DNA of 64,000 nt, from contig OX485804.1 of assembly GCA_950295325.1 (NCBI GenBank), positions 11,408,001-11,472,000 on the forward strand, read 5' to 3'. Positions 35,843-47,990 of this stretch are shown one piece after another. Position 1 is the stretch's first letter. Every line of letters starts with the position of its first letter. Under the pieces are notes generated by a model. That model was not told where the DNA came from. It was given only the letters and a program-made list of their open reading frames with translations, and ran no database searches. The position numbers were made by a program, and so were the translations under genes. This DNA is from Polytrichum commune (taxonomy: Eukaryota; Streptophyta; Polytrichopsida; Polytrichales; Polytrichaceae).

Positions 35843-38800
35843 ATGAAGATGTGGTGGCCCTGGATGTGTGGAGCGGTGGCGGTGGTTGTGTGCAGTTTGG
35901 CATTTGGGGGGGAGGGGGCTGACCCGTCGCAGATCGTGGACAGCTTGCCGGGGCAGCCTCGTGTGGGATTTAAGCAGTACGCGGGATACGTGACGGTGGA
36001 CGATGTCAAAGGGCGGGCATTTTTCTACTGGTTTGTCCAAGCGGATCATAAGAAGTCGGCCTCGTTGCCCGTCTCTTTCTGGTTCAATGGAGGTCCGCCT
36101 TTGAACTCTTTCCTCCTCGATCACAGTGAGGAGTGAACATGAGCTTATGCTCTACCGCCGTAGATTTGGTGGTGAAAGCCATGGTAGAATGGGCTATTTT
36201 CTTCGTGCAATTTCCTTCAGATCGCACGAAGTTCCGAGGTTACTTTGTGAAGCTGTTCTCCTCGAAAGTGCTGGTTGGAGGATTCCTACTGATCAATACA
36301 AGATAAACGTCACCAACATCTCAAAATGAATCTGTGGAGCGAAGGGTTTCAGATTGATCTCTTTCAGAATGTTTTCACGCAAATATATATGTCATCAATA
36401 GGTGGCTCCTGATGACAAGATGCAATTGATGATGTCACAGGCCCAGGATGCTCTTCAATAGGAGCAGGTGCAATGTCGGAGCTGGGCCCTTTCTTCAACA
36501 AGAACGAGGGCGCTGGACTGGTTCGCAACAAACATGCATGGAATAGAGGTACACACATTCATTGTTCAGGAGTATGATGATGAGAAACTATGTCGCAGTC
36601 GTGTATGCGAGCATGAAATTTCCTACTCTAGTTCCTCCCTGCCTGAGATTAATTGCATCACAGAGAGACTGTTGACGTTTCCGTGTAAATAGAAATTCAT
36701 CAGAACCGGCAGTAGTAGTGGGTTTCTGATTGTCCCCATGTTTGTTTATTAATTGTGATGATAAGCCAAGCTGGGCTACTTCCTGCTGGAAAGTTTGATC
36801 TTTATCAGTGTAGGTGTTTGAGTTGTCAACAGTTTCGAACATCGTCTTTGTGGATTCACCAGCGGGTGTGGGCTACTCCTACTCAAACACGACATCAGAT
36901 TATGATTACTTCGACGATGAACTCACAGGTAAATGGTTTGACACGTAAACCCCACCGAAATGTACCCAGTTCCAAAATAACAGCTCCATCGGTAACCAAG
37001 AAAAACCTTCCTGCAAGCATCATAAGTCGATTCATTACTGGTCGAATAGAATTGGTAAAATATCTTTTGTAACTGGGAATCGCATATTATTGCAGCTGTG
37101 GATTCTCTTGCTTTCGTCGTCGGCTGGTTCACCAAGTTTCCAGAGTACCGGCACAATGATGTCTACCTTCTCGGAGAGAGTTACACAGGTATATATATAC
37201 ACATCCATGCCCGTTAATCGATTGAATGGGTCAATCATTTTTGCTACCTTAAAAACTACCGAACTAGCAGGACTTACTCGGCGATTGATTACACAATATG
37301 GAAGGAAAATTCTTAAGAGTTCATGTGACGTGACCAATACAGGTCATTATGCTCCAAATCTGGCGAAGAAGATCCTGTTACACAACGAGGTGCCTGGCAG
37401 CTTCCACATCAATCTCAAAGGTTTTATGGTAAATTTATATATACCTTTGTTCTACAAATCAACTGACTATCCCCATAATTCTGTCAATGTTTGTGGGTGA
37501 CTGCATGCGTAAGTGTGAGTTGTTGTTCACAGATTTTGGACAAATGAATTGAGGTGGATAATATGTTGTGTCTGTGGAACCAGATAGGTAATCCTTGGAC
37601 AGATTCATACTACGACAACAAGGGGGCAGTCGATTTCTGGTACTACCACTCTTTGATCTCGGATGAAACGTACGCGGAGATTCAGAAGAACTGCGACTAC
37701 AAAGTGGAACCTGCAGTTGGATTCTCAAATAGTGCGGCTTGTCAAAATGCTGCCAACCATGCTTCCAATCTTGAAATGGCTGAGATTGACGCCTATAACA
37801 TTTATGCTGGAAATTGCAACTCGGCCAGTGTAAATGACTCCAAGGTCACCAAGGTAGGCTGGAACTCAGATTGTATATTATATGCAGTTATTGCATTGTC
37901 ACCTGTATCAAGGAAGCTGTCCAACATCAATAATGAATCTTCTAAGAAAAAACAATGCCAGAAGGTACTACTGTGAGCAGTTTTATATCAACTGTATACT
38001 AACAATCTAATGTGCCCAAAAACAAATCTGATTTTGCCCGGGAATTGTGATCTAACACATTGATGCTGTACAGACAAGACCAAGCTTCTTCCTGGGATTG
38101 AAAGACTCAAATTTCTGTTCCCCTGACACGACCACACCATACCTCAACTTGCCTGAAGTAAAAGCTGCACTTCATGCTCTACCTGGCATCAATTGGACGG
38201 AATGCAGGTGAGGAAATTTCATGGTCGTAGCTGCTGATGATGTATATAACTGAATGGAAAATTAAATACATGGCTACTCAGCTAATTCTGACGGGCGGAG
38301 TGCTGCTGGTTGTCATAATGTGCAGTTTGGTAATAAACAGTCAATACAGCGTGACAAGCGTCGTGCAGTCCATGCTACCTGTTTACAGATACCTTCTCAC
38401 GAAGAACCTTAAAATTTGGATATACAGGTAAATGATGAAATCTCCAGAGCCGTTTTAACATTTGTGAAAAATTGCATTGGACTCAACAAGCAGCTTGAAT
38501 TAGCGAATATAATACTGCAGGCAAGCTGTGAGCTGAAAACATCTGTACTTTTGCTTAATTACATTGCAGTGGAGACATAGATGGAGTGGTTCCCACGACG
38601 GGAACAAGATACTGGCTACGACAGCTTGGTCTTCCTGTTATGTCACCATGGTATCCTTGGAACCACACTACACAGGTATGATCATTTTACATTGGAAATT
38701 TTTCTTTCCACATTATACAAGATATGAATAAGATGATGTACGGATTTTCTACCCCGGGTTGTGGAATGCTGCTTGAGTTTGTATTTGAAAGAAGGAATGG

Positions 38801-39174
38801 ATCACTGTGGATAATGTTTCCATCCCTCAGCACAATCCTTAATTTTTCATAGAAATCTGACTGAATTCTAGAAGTAAAGACTACCTCATTTTAAATTTCA
38901 GAATGTAATCTTTTCTGATGTCCGTGATGTCAACTTAGAATGTAATCTGTTTAGAATCGCATATTGTCAAAAAGATCACGGGAGAATATTGACATGTGAT
39001 ACTTATATAGCGAGCTTGGTCATGTGGCAGGTAGGAGGATGGACACAAGTCTACAAGGGTTTAACATTTGTGACGGTGAGGGATGCCGGTCATATGGTTC
39101 CAGCTGACAAACCTTCACAAGCTTTGCAAGTTTTTAGAAGATTTCTAGCTGGAACACCACTTCCTAAGTTCTAG
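35843..39174 (+). CDS. Serine carboxypeptidase-like protein (peptidase family S10)
   Basis: Ten exons: 35843-36092, 36441-36548, 36833-36928, 37096-37188, 37343-37428, 37584-37853, 38074-38207, 38326-38427, 38570-38675, 39031-39174. They sum to 1,389 nt, an unbroken 462-residue protein; all introns are GT-AG. A hydrophobic signal peptide (about residues 1-26) is followed by the S10 N-terminus ([18 protein letters not shown]). The FNGGPGCSS block spans exons 1-2, and [12 protein letters not shown] is in exon 3. The nucleophile is Ser180 in GESYTG; the catalytic Asp is in SGDIDGVVP (about 382-384) and His436 in DAGHMVP. Potential N-glycosylation sites (NTT, NWT, NHT) fit a secreted or vacuolar enzyme. 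S10 proteins are carboxypeptidases or, in plant SCPL groups, acyltransferases; I cannot tell which here. Oddity: Thr after GESY where Ala or Gly is usual. The first donor (GAG|GTCCGC) is atypical but required by the protein. Confidence 0.93.
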
Positions 39175-39819
39175 CAATGAGGGTACTTTAGACAGTAGTC
39201 TGGAAAGTGTATGCAGTAGTTGTGGAATATATAGGCAGCAGGAGTCCAGGAGGTTCTGTTTCCTTGAAACCTCCCAAGTGGAGGTTTCTCTCTCAAACTC
39301 TACATATTTGGCTTTCACCCCATTCAAAACCTCAAAGGAGCACCATTCAAATAGCCACAAGGTCCAAGAAGTCACTTTCAATCAATTTTTCTCTTCAGAA
39401 AACACGGTTTCATGGGTACAATATTCCTAACTGTCAAGATGTTTTGAAGGGCTATTCGACCAATAAAACCATGTATTCTGAACCTCATGAGTTTCAAACA
39501 CTATCTAAATTGCGTGTTATCTTTGACATATGCTTCATCCACCAGGTTTTACTTTTTGTTTTTAATGAGATCTTACTTTGCACTTGCACATGCATGTTGG
39601 GCAGAGTCTCTTTTTAGATACAGGTTACCTGTAAAGCTCAACTTGAACCCAACAATGCTTTAAACTCATCATGCTTTGACAATTTATATTCTTAACCTTA
39701 TTGAAGAACCACATCATTTCAGGAATGCCACTTTTGAATGTATTCCCATCTCACTCCCATATCATGGACAAGAGGCTGTAAGACTTGTATGGCATGTAAG
39801 TGATAAAAGGTAGATGTGT
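39175..39819. other. 3' flank of the carboxypeptidase gene
   Basis: Presumed 3' UTR and downstream DNA; no clear polyadenylation signal could be singled out. The frame at 39207-39617 has no signature. Confidence 0.35.
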
Positions 39820-40300
39820 GTTATTTAATCACTGTCCTCTCTGCACCCACTACTCATAGAATACAAAATATGCAATTAGTCCGAGATGATTAGCAAATCT
39901 AAACCATGCCCATAGATATTTGCCTTATAATTTCTGGAGCTCATATGAATATCTTATTCATTTTCAAAGTGTAGAATCCCCTGCTCTTTAAGTGGTCAGA
40001 TAGCTCCCCCTATTCATGTTGACTATTAGGCCTAGAATGGTTAGCATATTCTGAGAACATGGTCCAATCTCTTTTAAACAAATATCTCTTTGGTATTTGT
40101 TCTTAGATCCACACCTGAACTCATACGACTCAAATTTATGTGTCCAGATTATTGGTGTGCTGGAATCAGGCACGTCTACCTTAGTAACAGCAGATGATGG
40201 TCTTTGAATGTGTTGGTTGAGGATCGACCCAGCTTTTAGGATAAACTGATGACATTCATTTCCAAAGCACATGGTGCATGACATTGAGCAAGACATCAGA
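39820..40300 (-). repeat. Old dispersed repeat, family R1 (minus orientation)
   Basis: On the minus strand it reads GTGTGGATCTAAGAAC, GCTAACCATTCTAGGC, CAACATGAATAGGGGGAGCT, GAATAAGATATTCATATGAG, TTTGCTAATCATCTCGGACT and GAGTAGTGGGTGCAGAGAGG. The order is the same as in the plus-strand copies at 7685-8005 and 12430-12745. Best preserved of the set. The minus-strand frame at 39988-40296 falls in it and may be a remnant of its coding part. Confidence 0.55.
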
Positions 40301-40891
40301 AACCCTCAAAATTAATAGTTGCTTCAACCCTCATTTTGAACAGGTGCATGCTCATACAAGATTTCATAGATCGGAGATTGGCAAATCAAAAGTGAGTGTC
40401 CTATTTCCTGAAGATAATAGGCTATGGTTAGATCTGTCATGCTTGTCGAGGCTCTGATAAGGAGGTAATGGACTTCAGTTCTTGATTTCAAACATTTTGG
40501 GACCAAGATATTATTTATGAAAGTTAAGATCGGGTGGAGATAAAAAGTGGTTACTTAGGCTCCCCAATGCAAAGAGCGTCACTACTAGCATATATGGTTC
40601 TTGTCCAGTTTCACCCCAGTAACTCCCAGGTGCGTGGGTCATACTGCAACTTGCTCCAAATAATGAGGGACAAAGTGTGCACATTGAGTGCATCGACTAT
40701 AAGGATCCATTGCAACTGGAAATAATAATAAATGAGGTCATTAAAAGCTCTGTGTAGATGTGCATGCAAGGTAATTTCACGATCGCCCACCTGGAAAACC
40801 TCAATTTTCCCATTTTTCAGAGTGAATAGGTTTAGGATACATTATGCATAAGGCCTCTGCATATTGATAACATACCTCAAACGAGGAAGAC

Positions 40892-41359
40892 CAAGAGAAC
40901 TAGCACAGCGGCCCATAACCATCAAACACAACATGGTCATGTACATGCTCTGTGGCCATACATCACAACATTTGTCAATTTTGTAATCTTCAAATCCAGC
41001 CTTTATTTCAAAATTTGCAAAAATTCTTTACTGCTTGCATAAAAACTCAAGAGAACTAGCAAATCGGCTCATAACCATCAAAGACAACATGGTCATGTAC
41101 ATGCTCTATGGCCACACATCACAAAATTTGTCAATTTTGTAATCTTCAAATCCAGCCTTTACTTCAAAATTTGCAAAAATCCTTTGCTGCTTGCATAGAA
41201 ACCCAAGAGAACTAGCAAATCGGCCCATAACCGTCAAACACAACATGGTCATGTACATGTTGTGTGGCCATACATCACAACATTTGCCAATCTTGTAATC
41301 TTCAAATCCAGCCTTTACTTCAAAATTTGCAAAAACCCTTTGTTGCTTGCATAAAAACA
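40892..41359 (-). repeat. Three tandem 156-bp units encoding a 52-residue repeat
   Basis: Units start at 40892, 41048 and 41204 (period exactly 156 bp) and are about 90 percent alike by eye. On the minus strand 156 bp equals 52 codons, and the same frame reads through all units (FANFEVKAGFEDYKID, CDVWP, MYMTMLCL). Unit 1 has CAA-to-TAA and unit 2 CAG-to-TAG relative to the others, so the array is no longer fully open. A (CCATGG)n run follows at 41359-41376. I do not recognise the peptide. Confidence 0.7.
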
Positions 41360-44342
41360 TGGCCATGGCCATGGCCACGATATAGACGGCTAGTCAACCC
41401 ATTATACTAGCTGTCACTACTGATGCCAAAGTCTACATGAAGACTTTTGCTTGCCGAGACATTACTTATGCATTTTCACTCAAATCATAACTACATCATC
41501 ATAAGCTCATTCCAAGGGCCCACAAATTATACTTTACTCCCCACTACAATTAAATGTTGGTGGCACAACCACTTGGCCTACACACATGGAGCTACCAACT
41601 ACATACCACAGAAGGCGGCCTTCCCGTTTAGTGCTTGAAGTTCGGCTTCTGATTCATTTGAAGGAATTTGCTGGGCCACATAATTTCATACCCAATGCCC
41701 CATCGAATGTTCCAAGTGTAGGGTCAATGTTCGTTCAAAGTAGTAGACCTACTCCCTCCTTCGTCTACTTGGTCACGATCGATGTAACCATAGACTGCGC
41801 TTCATGGAGATAATCTAAAGCATCCTCACCTTCCAAAACAAAATGCTTGCCAACCCGGCCTTTTCTCACAATCTCAGTGCCAGACTGTGGGTGCAATAGC
41901 AGCGGGGGGGGGGGGGGGGGTGCAGTTCTCTACCACAATAGCATTTGATGCAAGGTGAGCACTTGATGAATACCCTGACCAACCAAAGATTGAGATTTGG
42001 CTTACAAACCCCTCCCAATATTTAGGCATTCTAGGAAGCAAACATCAATGCACAATTTAGTTGAAGAAGATCAAATTACAATTGATGCCAGAATCACCGT
42101 CACAACAAAACCTCCTAGCCACAATTTTCTACATCCTTGTTATTCACAAGGTACCAGGCCCCATTTGATGGCAAATTTTTACATCTCATTTTCTTGCCTC
42201 CCTACACCATTGACATTTCTTGCTTTCATTGATTTCTCCAAAACTTCAATCACTTCCAGCACAAATTTCAATGTCTTTTTTCTTTTTTCAAAAAAGCAAC
42301 AAACTCCAACAATGTCATGCTACCCATGACATAACCAACCAACAAAATTCATCGTGATCAATTCGTTCATTGACATCATGGATTATTTGCACAGATCAAG
42401 CATAAAAACATGAGTGAACCACATTGCCAAGAAATCTATCATCCCACCCTTTGCATTCTTCCCCTTTCCTTGGGATGAAGAGCTAGGGAGTCATGGCACA
42501 TCCCCGAATTGGTGCAAGTTGCCTTGGACACCTTTGGGTACATTTCCATGCATTACTAGTGAAAGGTTTTGCTCAAGCCTTTATTATCAAGAAAAGACAA
42601 TACTATGCATGGCTTCCAGATCATCGCAGTTTACAAAAAGTGTTTGCAAGGTCCTCACAGGGCAGCTTTGTCAAGCTTGGCACATGTTCACCTCAGGCAG
42701 GCATCAACCACTTTGATGGTTTAGTTGGGCCATTTTGAATATCAAGTGGGTACTCGTTTTCAAGGATTCAGGTAGGGCTACCTTAAGGTGACGCCTTCAT
42801 CAACAGGTCGCATAGCTCCTTCATTGTTTCCTCCAACACCATAACCATTTCCACAAGCTTCTTTGAGTCCAACCTGCATTCACCCCTCGAGAAGAACAAA
42901 GAAAAATACAAATACAAATACAAAATGTAGTTTTTTTGTAAGCAAACATTCAATTTGTGCACAAATTCTCATACACATCAAATCCCATGACATAGGATGT
43001 CATCTAACTTGCGTATAAATTTCACTTTACTGAAACTAATCCTCTTCACATGTGAATGTGGTTCAATCATTGTTCAATGTCATACTATAACAATCAAGTA
43101 TAATCAATGGACCATGGCCAACATAAACCCATCTGAACCTAAAAAATAAATAGAATAGGCATGAAGGTAGGCGTACAAATTTAACACTATCTTACCTTCT
43201 CTAAGATTGTGTGTCCCCCCAATGTGTGCCGTATGGTTCAAAGTTGTTGTTTATTTCAAAATTACTGAAGCTCTTATCCCATTGTTACGGCCTTGACCAC
43301 ATCCAAGGTATGGAGTCACTTCATCATCAGTTTCTATGTTCCCAGTTAAGTTTCGTGAAATACAAGCCATCGCCCAAAAATGAAGAGACATTACATCATT
43401 GTCTGTACGACAATGTATACATCACTAAATCAAGACTCGAATGAAAACACAAACCAGCAATGTGTCTCATAACAAAGCATCTTCCTTCCTGACACTTAAA
43501 TTCTTTTCCGTTCCCACATACGCTCAAACACTAATCATGCACTTGAAATGGGGTGATCATCCTTAGTATTCCAAAACGTGTGTTCTAATCAATCATCGGG
43601 ACTCATGTTTAGATGTCGTTTATGATCATCATCTGTGATCGACCCAATATTTGTGTCGATAATGCATCTCACTATTGTACGATCTTCATGGATCGGATAT
43701 AAAAATTGCCGAATGTTGCATTATTTTGGCGTGGACTAACAAATTTTTTCATGAGTTCAGCATTATAAAGGAAATATCTAAGGTCAATATTACGGATATA
43801 TAAGAAACATGAACTAAACACAAAATGGTCTCAAAAAATTAGCTGCCAAAGGACAAATTTTTTTTTTTATAAAAAAAACACAAGAATTTGAACAATGATT
43901 GATTATAAATATGTTTCACAACTTGTATTGGTAAGATTCAAGATTCCCTCGATTCGCCTCCTATTCATATTAGCCATAAATGGTAGAAATTTTGTGAACT
44001 ATCTAAAACACTAACCCAATATTCATTAAAATGAGAGGTTTCCAGTGAATTGGGAGTTTGTAAAGCAAACTATTACTCCAAGAATGATGTGAAAACCACT
44101 GGAAAGTTGTAGAGGTCAAGTAAAAACATAACATTTGATCAAGAAATATCAACTGGAAAGATCACAATGACCAAATTTTATTTATAATCTACATCGATTA
44201 GTTCAAAAACTTACATAATACCATGACGGGTGTGTTATAGTTGCCATGAGTACGATTCATGGCAGCATTGTGTCCTATATAGTATCCGCAAAATGCTATT
44301 ATCTATGTAGAATATACTTAGAATCTATAATGTGAGCAAAAA
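41360..44342. other. Intergenic with possible ex-coding fragments
   Basis: Includes a G17 tract near 41905-41921. A minus-strand exon-like segment near 42782-42875 is preceded by an AG acceptor and reads RLDSKKLVEMVMVLEE then TMKELCDLLMKASP and a stop. A plus-strand frame lies at 42493-42738. None has a family signature, and I would not call a gene. Confidence 0.3.
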
Positions 44343-47300
44343 CTACATGTGTGATTTACTCTTGAGCATCTCCATTGCCTTCATAATCTCTAGCCCTCTA
44401 CTGTAGCCATTATCAACTTTCTTGTACTGGCGTAGCTGTTGTAGCTTCTACATTTGTATGAACTTTCGGTCCCATGCATCAAGACATAGAGGATTGCATC
44501 AGGTCGGTGGTCCGCCTTCGTGGGTCTTTGTCTTCCGTACACCTAAGGATTGGACACGTGGACGTGGAAGTGCCGGTGCTTGAGAAGGGACTTGGACTAT
44601 CTCTTCATGTGACACTTCGGGCACGGCAGATCCCATCCCTACCACAGAAATCAACTTTCCAAAATCCTCGAACAACTTCCTCTGCGGTACTCTCTCAGAA
44701 GCAGAAGGCGACCTACGGGAGGTAGTGGGATCCCTAGACCGGAGAGGCGAAGGAGAATAAGATTTACGCAAACGATGGGCCCCATTTGGTGGAGTATCCA
44801 CCACACCATCTTCCACGGGCTTGGTAGAAAAATCCATTGTAGAATTGGCAGTTGTTGCGGAGCAAAGAAAGTTACCGGTACTGAGAATTGCATTTTGACC
44901 ATACTCCAAGAAGAAATCATCCGATGCTACACATGGAAGGATAGCCCTCTGGGGAACCAAGGTCGATGGAAGAAAATTCGGGAAAAATAATACATTTACA
45001 TCAAATTCAAACAAATATCAAAGGACAATCACACATCAAGTATTGACTATACACAAACATAAAATATCCACAATATTAGATTGAGCCAACCTAATCAACA
45101 ACATAATTTTTGTAAATCATAATGCACTAAGTTTGAATATTACATGAATTACAAATTTACACATGATGGAAAATGATATCACGCGAGCTATATAAGCGAG
45201 GACCTATCCTAAGCTTGCAGAGAGTCTAACAACTCCCATCTCATACTTGCAGTTACGAGGGCACATCATGCACTTTTGTCATTTTCTTCAAAAGGGTTGA
45301 TGGACGAGAAATCGTCAATTCTAGAAGACTGACATCTTGAATTGACGTGTCATCGTTTAGAATAGAAGGTACAATCGGCACATTTATACTAGTGGATGGT
45401 GGTGCAAGAAGAATTTTGGGAGCCAGAGAAAGGAAAGATGTACTAGGATCATTCAAGTCATTGACATGGCCTGCAAATTGAAAACATTATGAAGATATTT
45501 GTGAGAACATCGTACATTTGGCCATTAAGTATTGAGAATTAAAATACAAAATTGATTTTGGAAATTAAAAATTCCATGGTTGATCCACTTGAGGTTCTGT
45601 TTCAACACAAAATGTATCTTGCCTACCGAACTCTACAACTATGTTCAAGTTATGATACAAATAAGGTTGAGCTGCTTTTAGAATCTATGCAATGAGACCG
45701 AGATATCATATAGGACAACCTGTAGAGGTGTGTGTGCCGGATGAAGGAGAATTGTGCGTGACTAACTCAACGGGCTCTACATTCATTAGACGGATGTCCT
45801 CATCGGGTGGAGTTGTTGTCATTGTGGACTGAGCACCAAGTATCGCCCCATCAATTTCCTGGACTTCAGCAATGGCTGGTGAGGCATGAGTCTCGAGGAA
45901 GCTCTCTGACGGAAGAATAGAAGGAGACACCACAATTGTATTCATAGGCGCAGGTGCAATCACAGGATGAAGAATTGGAGAAGGAAGTCCCATGACATAA
46001 GGAACAGGAGCTAGAACCACCGAAGGAGGAAGAGCGCGACCAGATTCAGCCAAGCTTGAATCCCCACTATGCATAGATTTTGAGGTCTAACCTTAGATCA
46101 TCAATGGGTTGGAGGTTGCATTTGGAAGCAAATAAACAAGTTGAAATATAGCTTTCAACTGGTTCATGATGGCATCATGATAGCTGTCTAACTTATTGTC
46201 ATCATGCATTGTTGAAGTTCATCCATTCGCTTGTTGGTTTGGGCATACATTGCAAAACTCTGTGCTCGGTCGTGTAGTCTCTCCTCTATCAAGATCTCAA
46301 TTTGAGCCTACATGTCGTCCCGGTCATCTATGGCCCTCTTCCGCTTCTTTTCTATTGTAAGTGGCGGTGACATGCTCAATGGCTGTATATTAACGGGCTA
46401 AAACGACGACGCCGACGATCCACGTACACTTTGAAAGAGATTCACAGGCGGCGTACATTGTTGTTTATGATCCTTATCAAACTCCATATTGTCCTCTTCC
46501 GATGATAAATTCATGCTCTCACGACGAGATATTTTTGTTTGACCCGGCGGAGTGTAAGGCAAATCCCGCTCATATTTAGACTTAGATTTCTTTCTTGATG
46601 ACAAAGGTGTAGATGACCCAACAGACTTACTACTATATTTTTCCTCATCCACAAAGTATTCCTTTGGCAAGAAATCATTTTTGTCCAAGGAATTAAACAG
46701 ATATGCAATATCAGCCCACTACTGAGACTCGTTTGAGGTCCCCACAACGAAGACGTTGAGACCCAATATTGGCAGATGAATCACAACAACAACTTATCGA
46801 AAGCTCACATTTGTCGAAGCGAATGATAACCAGGAGTCAAATTAGGTCACTAAAGAAATGACAAATGTAATATAACGTTGAGTCTACCTAAACAACTAAT
46901 ACCATTGCGGCACAAATGAACTTCGCTCTAACAAATAACGACATAACACCCATCCTACCAACGCAAAATCTTCTTAGAATATTCAAATAGAACTCCATCC
47001 TAAGTTTCATGTTGTGTATCATGTACTTCAACTCATTGTACGCCCTGGGCTTGTTGAAGACGTCCGTATCCGGAGCACGGTATGTTGGTTTTGGAGTATG
47101 GATTGAATTGTTTGTCTTATTCTGTAAAAATGAAACATACACAATCTCTATTGCTTTGCTCTTACTGGAAGACTAGTCTTCCATACGCTCATGCCTTGCG
47201 GGTCAATAGTCTACGTAATCAATCCGATAATCCTTCAGACCCTCGTGGCTCTCTACAAAATTTTGAACCTACACGTGCTCCACCATACCTAAGCAAATAA

Positions 47301-47990
47301 ACAACCAAACCGGGATATTTTCTAGCATATTATTTTTTCTTCTTGAAGGATGACATTGTTGCGTAGAAGTATGACATCATTGGCGTATTATTCCCCTTGT
47401 TGAGAACCACCGGTGTGAATCGGAAATTGATGATTCCAAAGTTTATATCACCTACGGTGCTATTCGTGAAACAAGTTTCCGGTCTTTGGTTTCCAACTTG
47501 TCTTCTCATTAAATTTCAACATCATGTCTGGGTCGCAGAGTTCCCCATGGGTAACACTAAAAATGACTTCACTCCACACATTCAAGACATCAACCGGAAT
47601 TGTTATAATCTTCAGCTCATTAGTAAGTTTGAAATTATCTTCAGTGTTTTTTTTCCTTTTATGTTTTCCACGATTTTACTACATCTAACAAAGCAAAGCG
47701 GCACTTCATTGTTTTCGTGAATTCTTGGTGACAACATAATCAAACTATTGGTTTTCATTTAGATTGTGCCAACCTCAATAATTACATCTTTTAACATGTG
47801 ACTAAACCGAATGATGAACGCGAATTAAAAGAATTCACTAATAGTGCCCAAATGCGCTCTCCTTAAATTTAACTGTGTTTCTTCTCATATCCGCATTACA
47901 CCAAGTATTCAAAAGCGTTCCAACTGGAGTAGCATTTTTTGAATTTTGTAGTTTTTCCATCTTCTCCAACCAAAAATATTTGTTGACCAT
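44343..47990 (-). pseudogene. Old, decayed copy of the DGQH-type multi-exon gene family
   Basis: Minus-strand relic colinear with 59421-54337. Anchors, 5' to 3': 47990-47840 (GTLLNTWCNADMRRNT, like GTYSIKEWCDHRKLKT), 47675-47545, 47460-47337 (FGIINFRFTP, like FALIDFRGIP), and 47142-46900 (MKLRMEFYLNIL, like MELRMEFYVSVL). The frame then ends at ATG|GT, the same intron position as in the younger copy. Next come a Ser/acidic segment (46688-46398), a coiled-coil remnant (about 46370-46200, KKRKRAIDDRDDM then stop), Pro/Ser-rich pieces (46074-45706, 45014-44499) and a C-terminus GYSRGLEIMKAME ending at 44343 (like GYSHGPEIFRAME). The DGQH-bearing 5' part is not recognisable. Stops and frame breaks are numerous and base composition has drifted to AT. 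Confidence 0.75.

Noticed and set aside
36093..36136. Apparent truncation of the carboxypeptidase after FNGGP
   Set aside because: Reading GAG|GTCCGC as a splice donor and joining to 36441 restores GGPGCSS exactly; the total coding length is then 463 codons including the stop.
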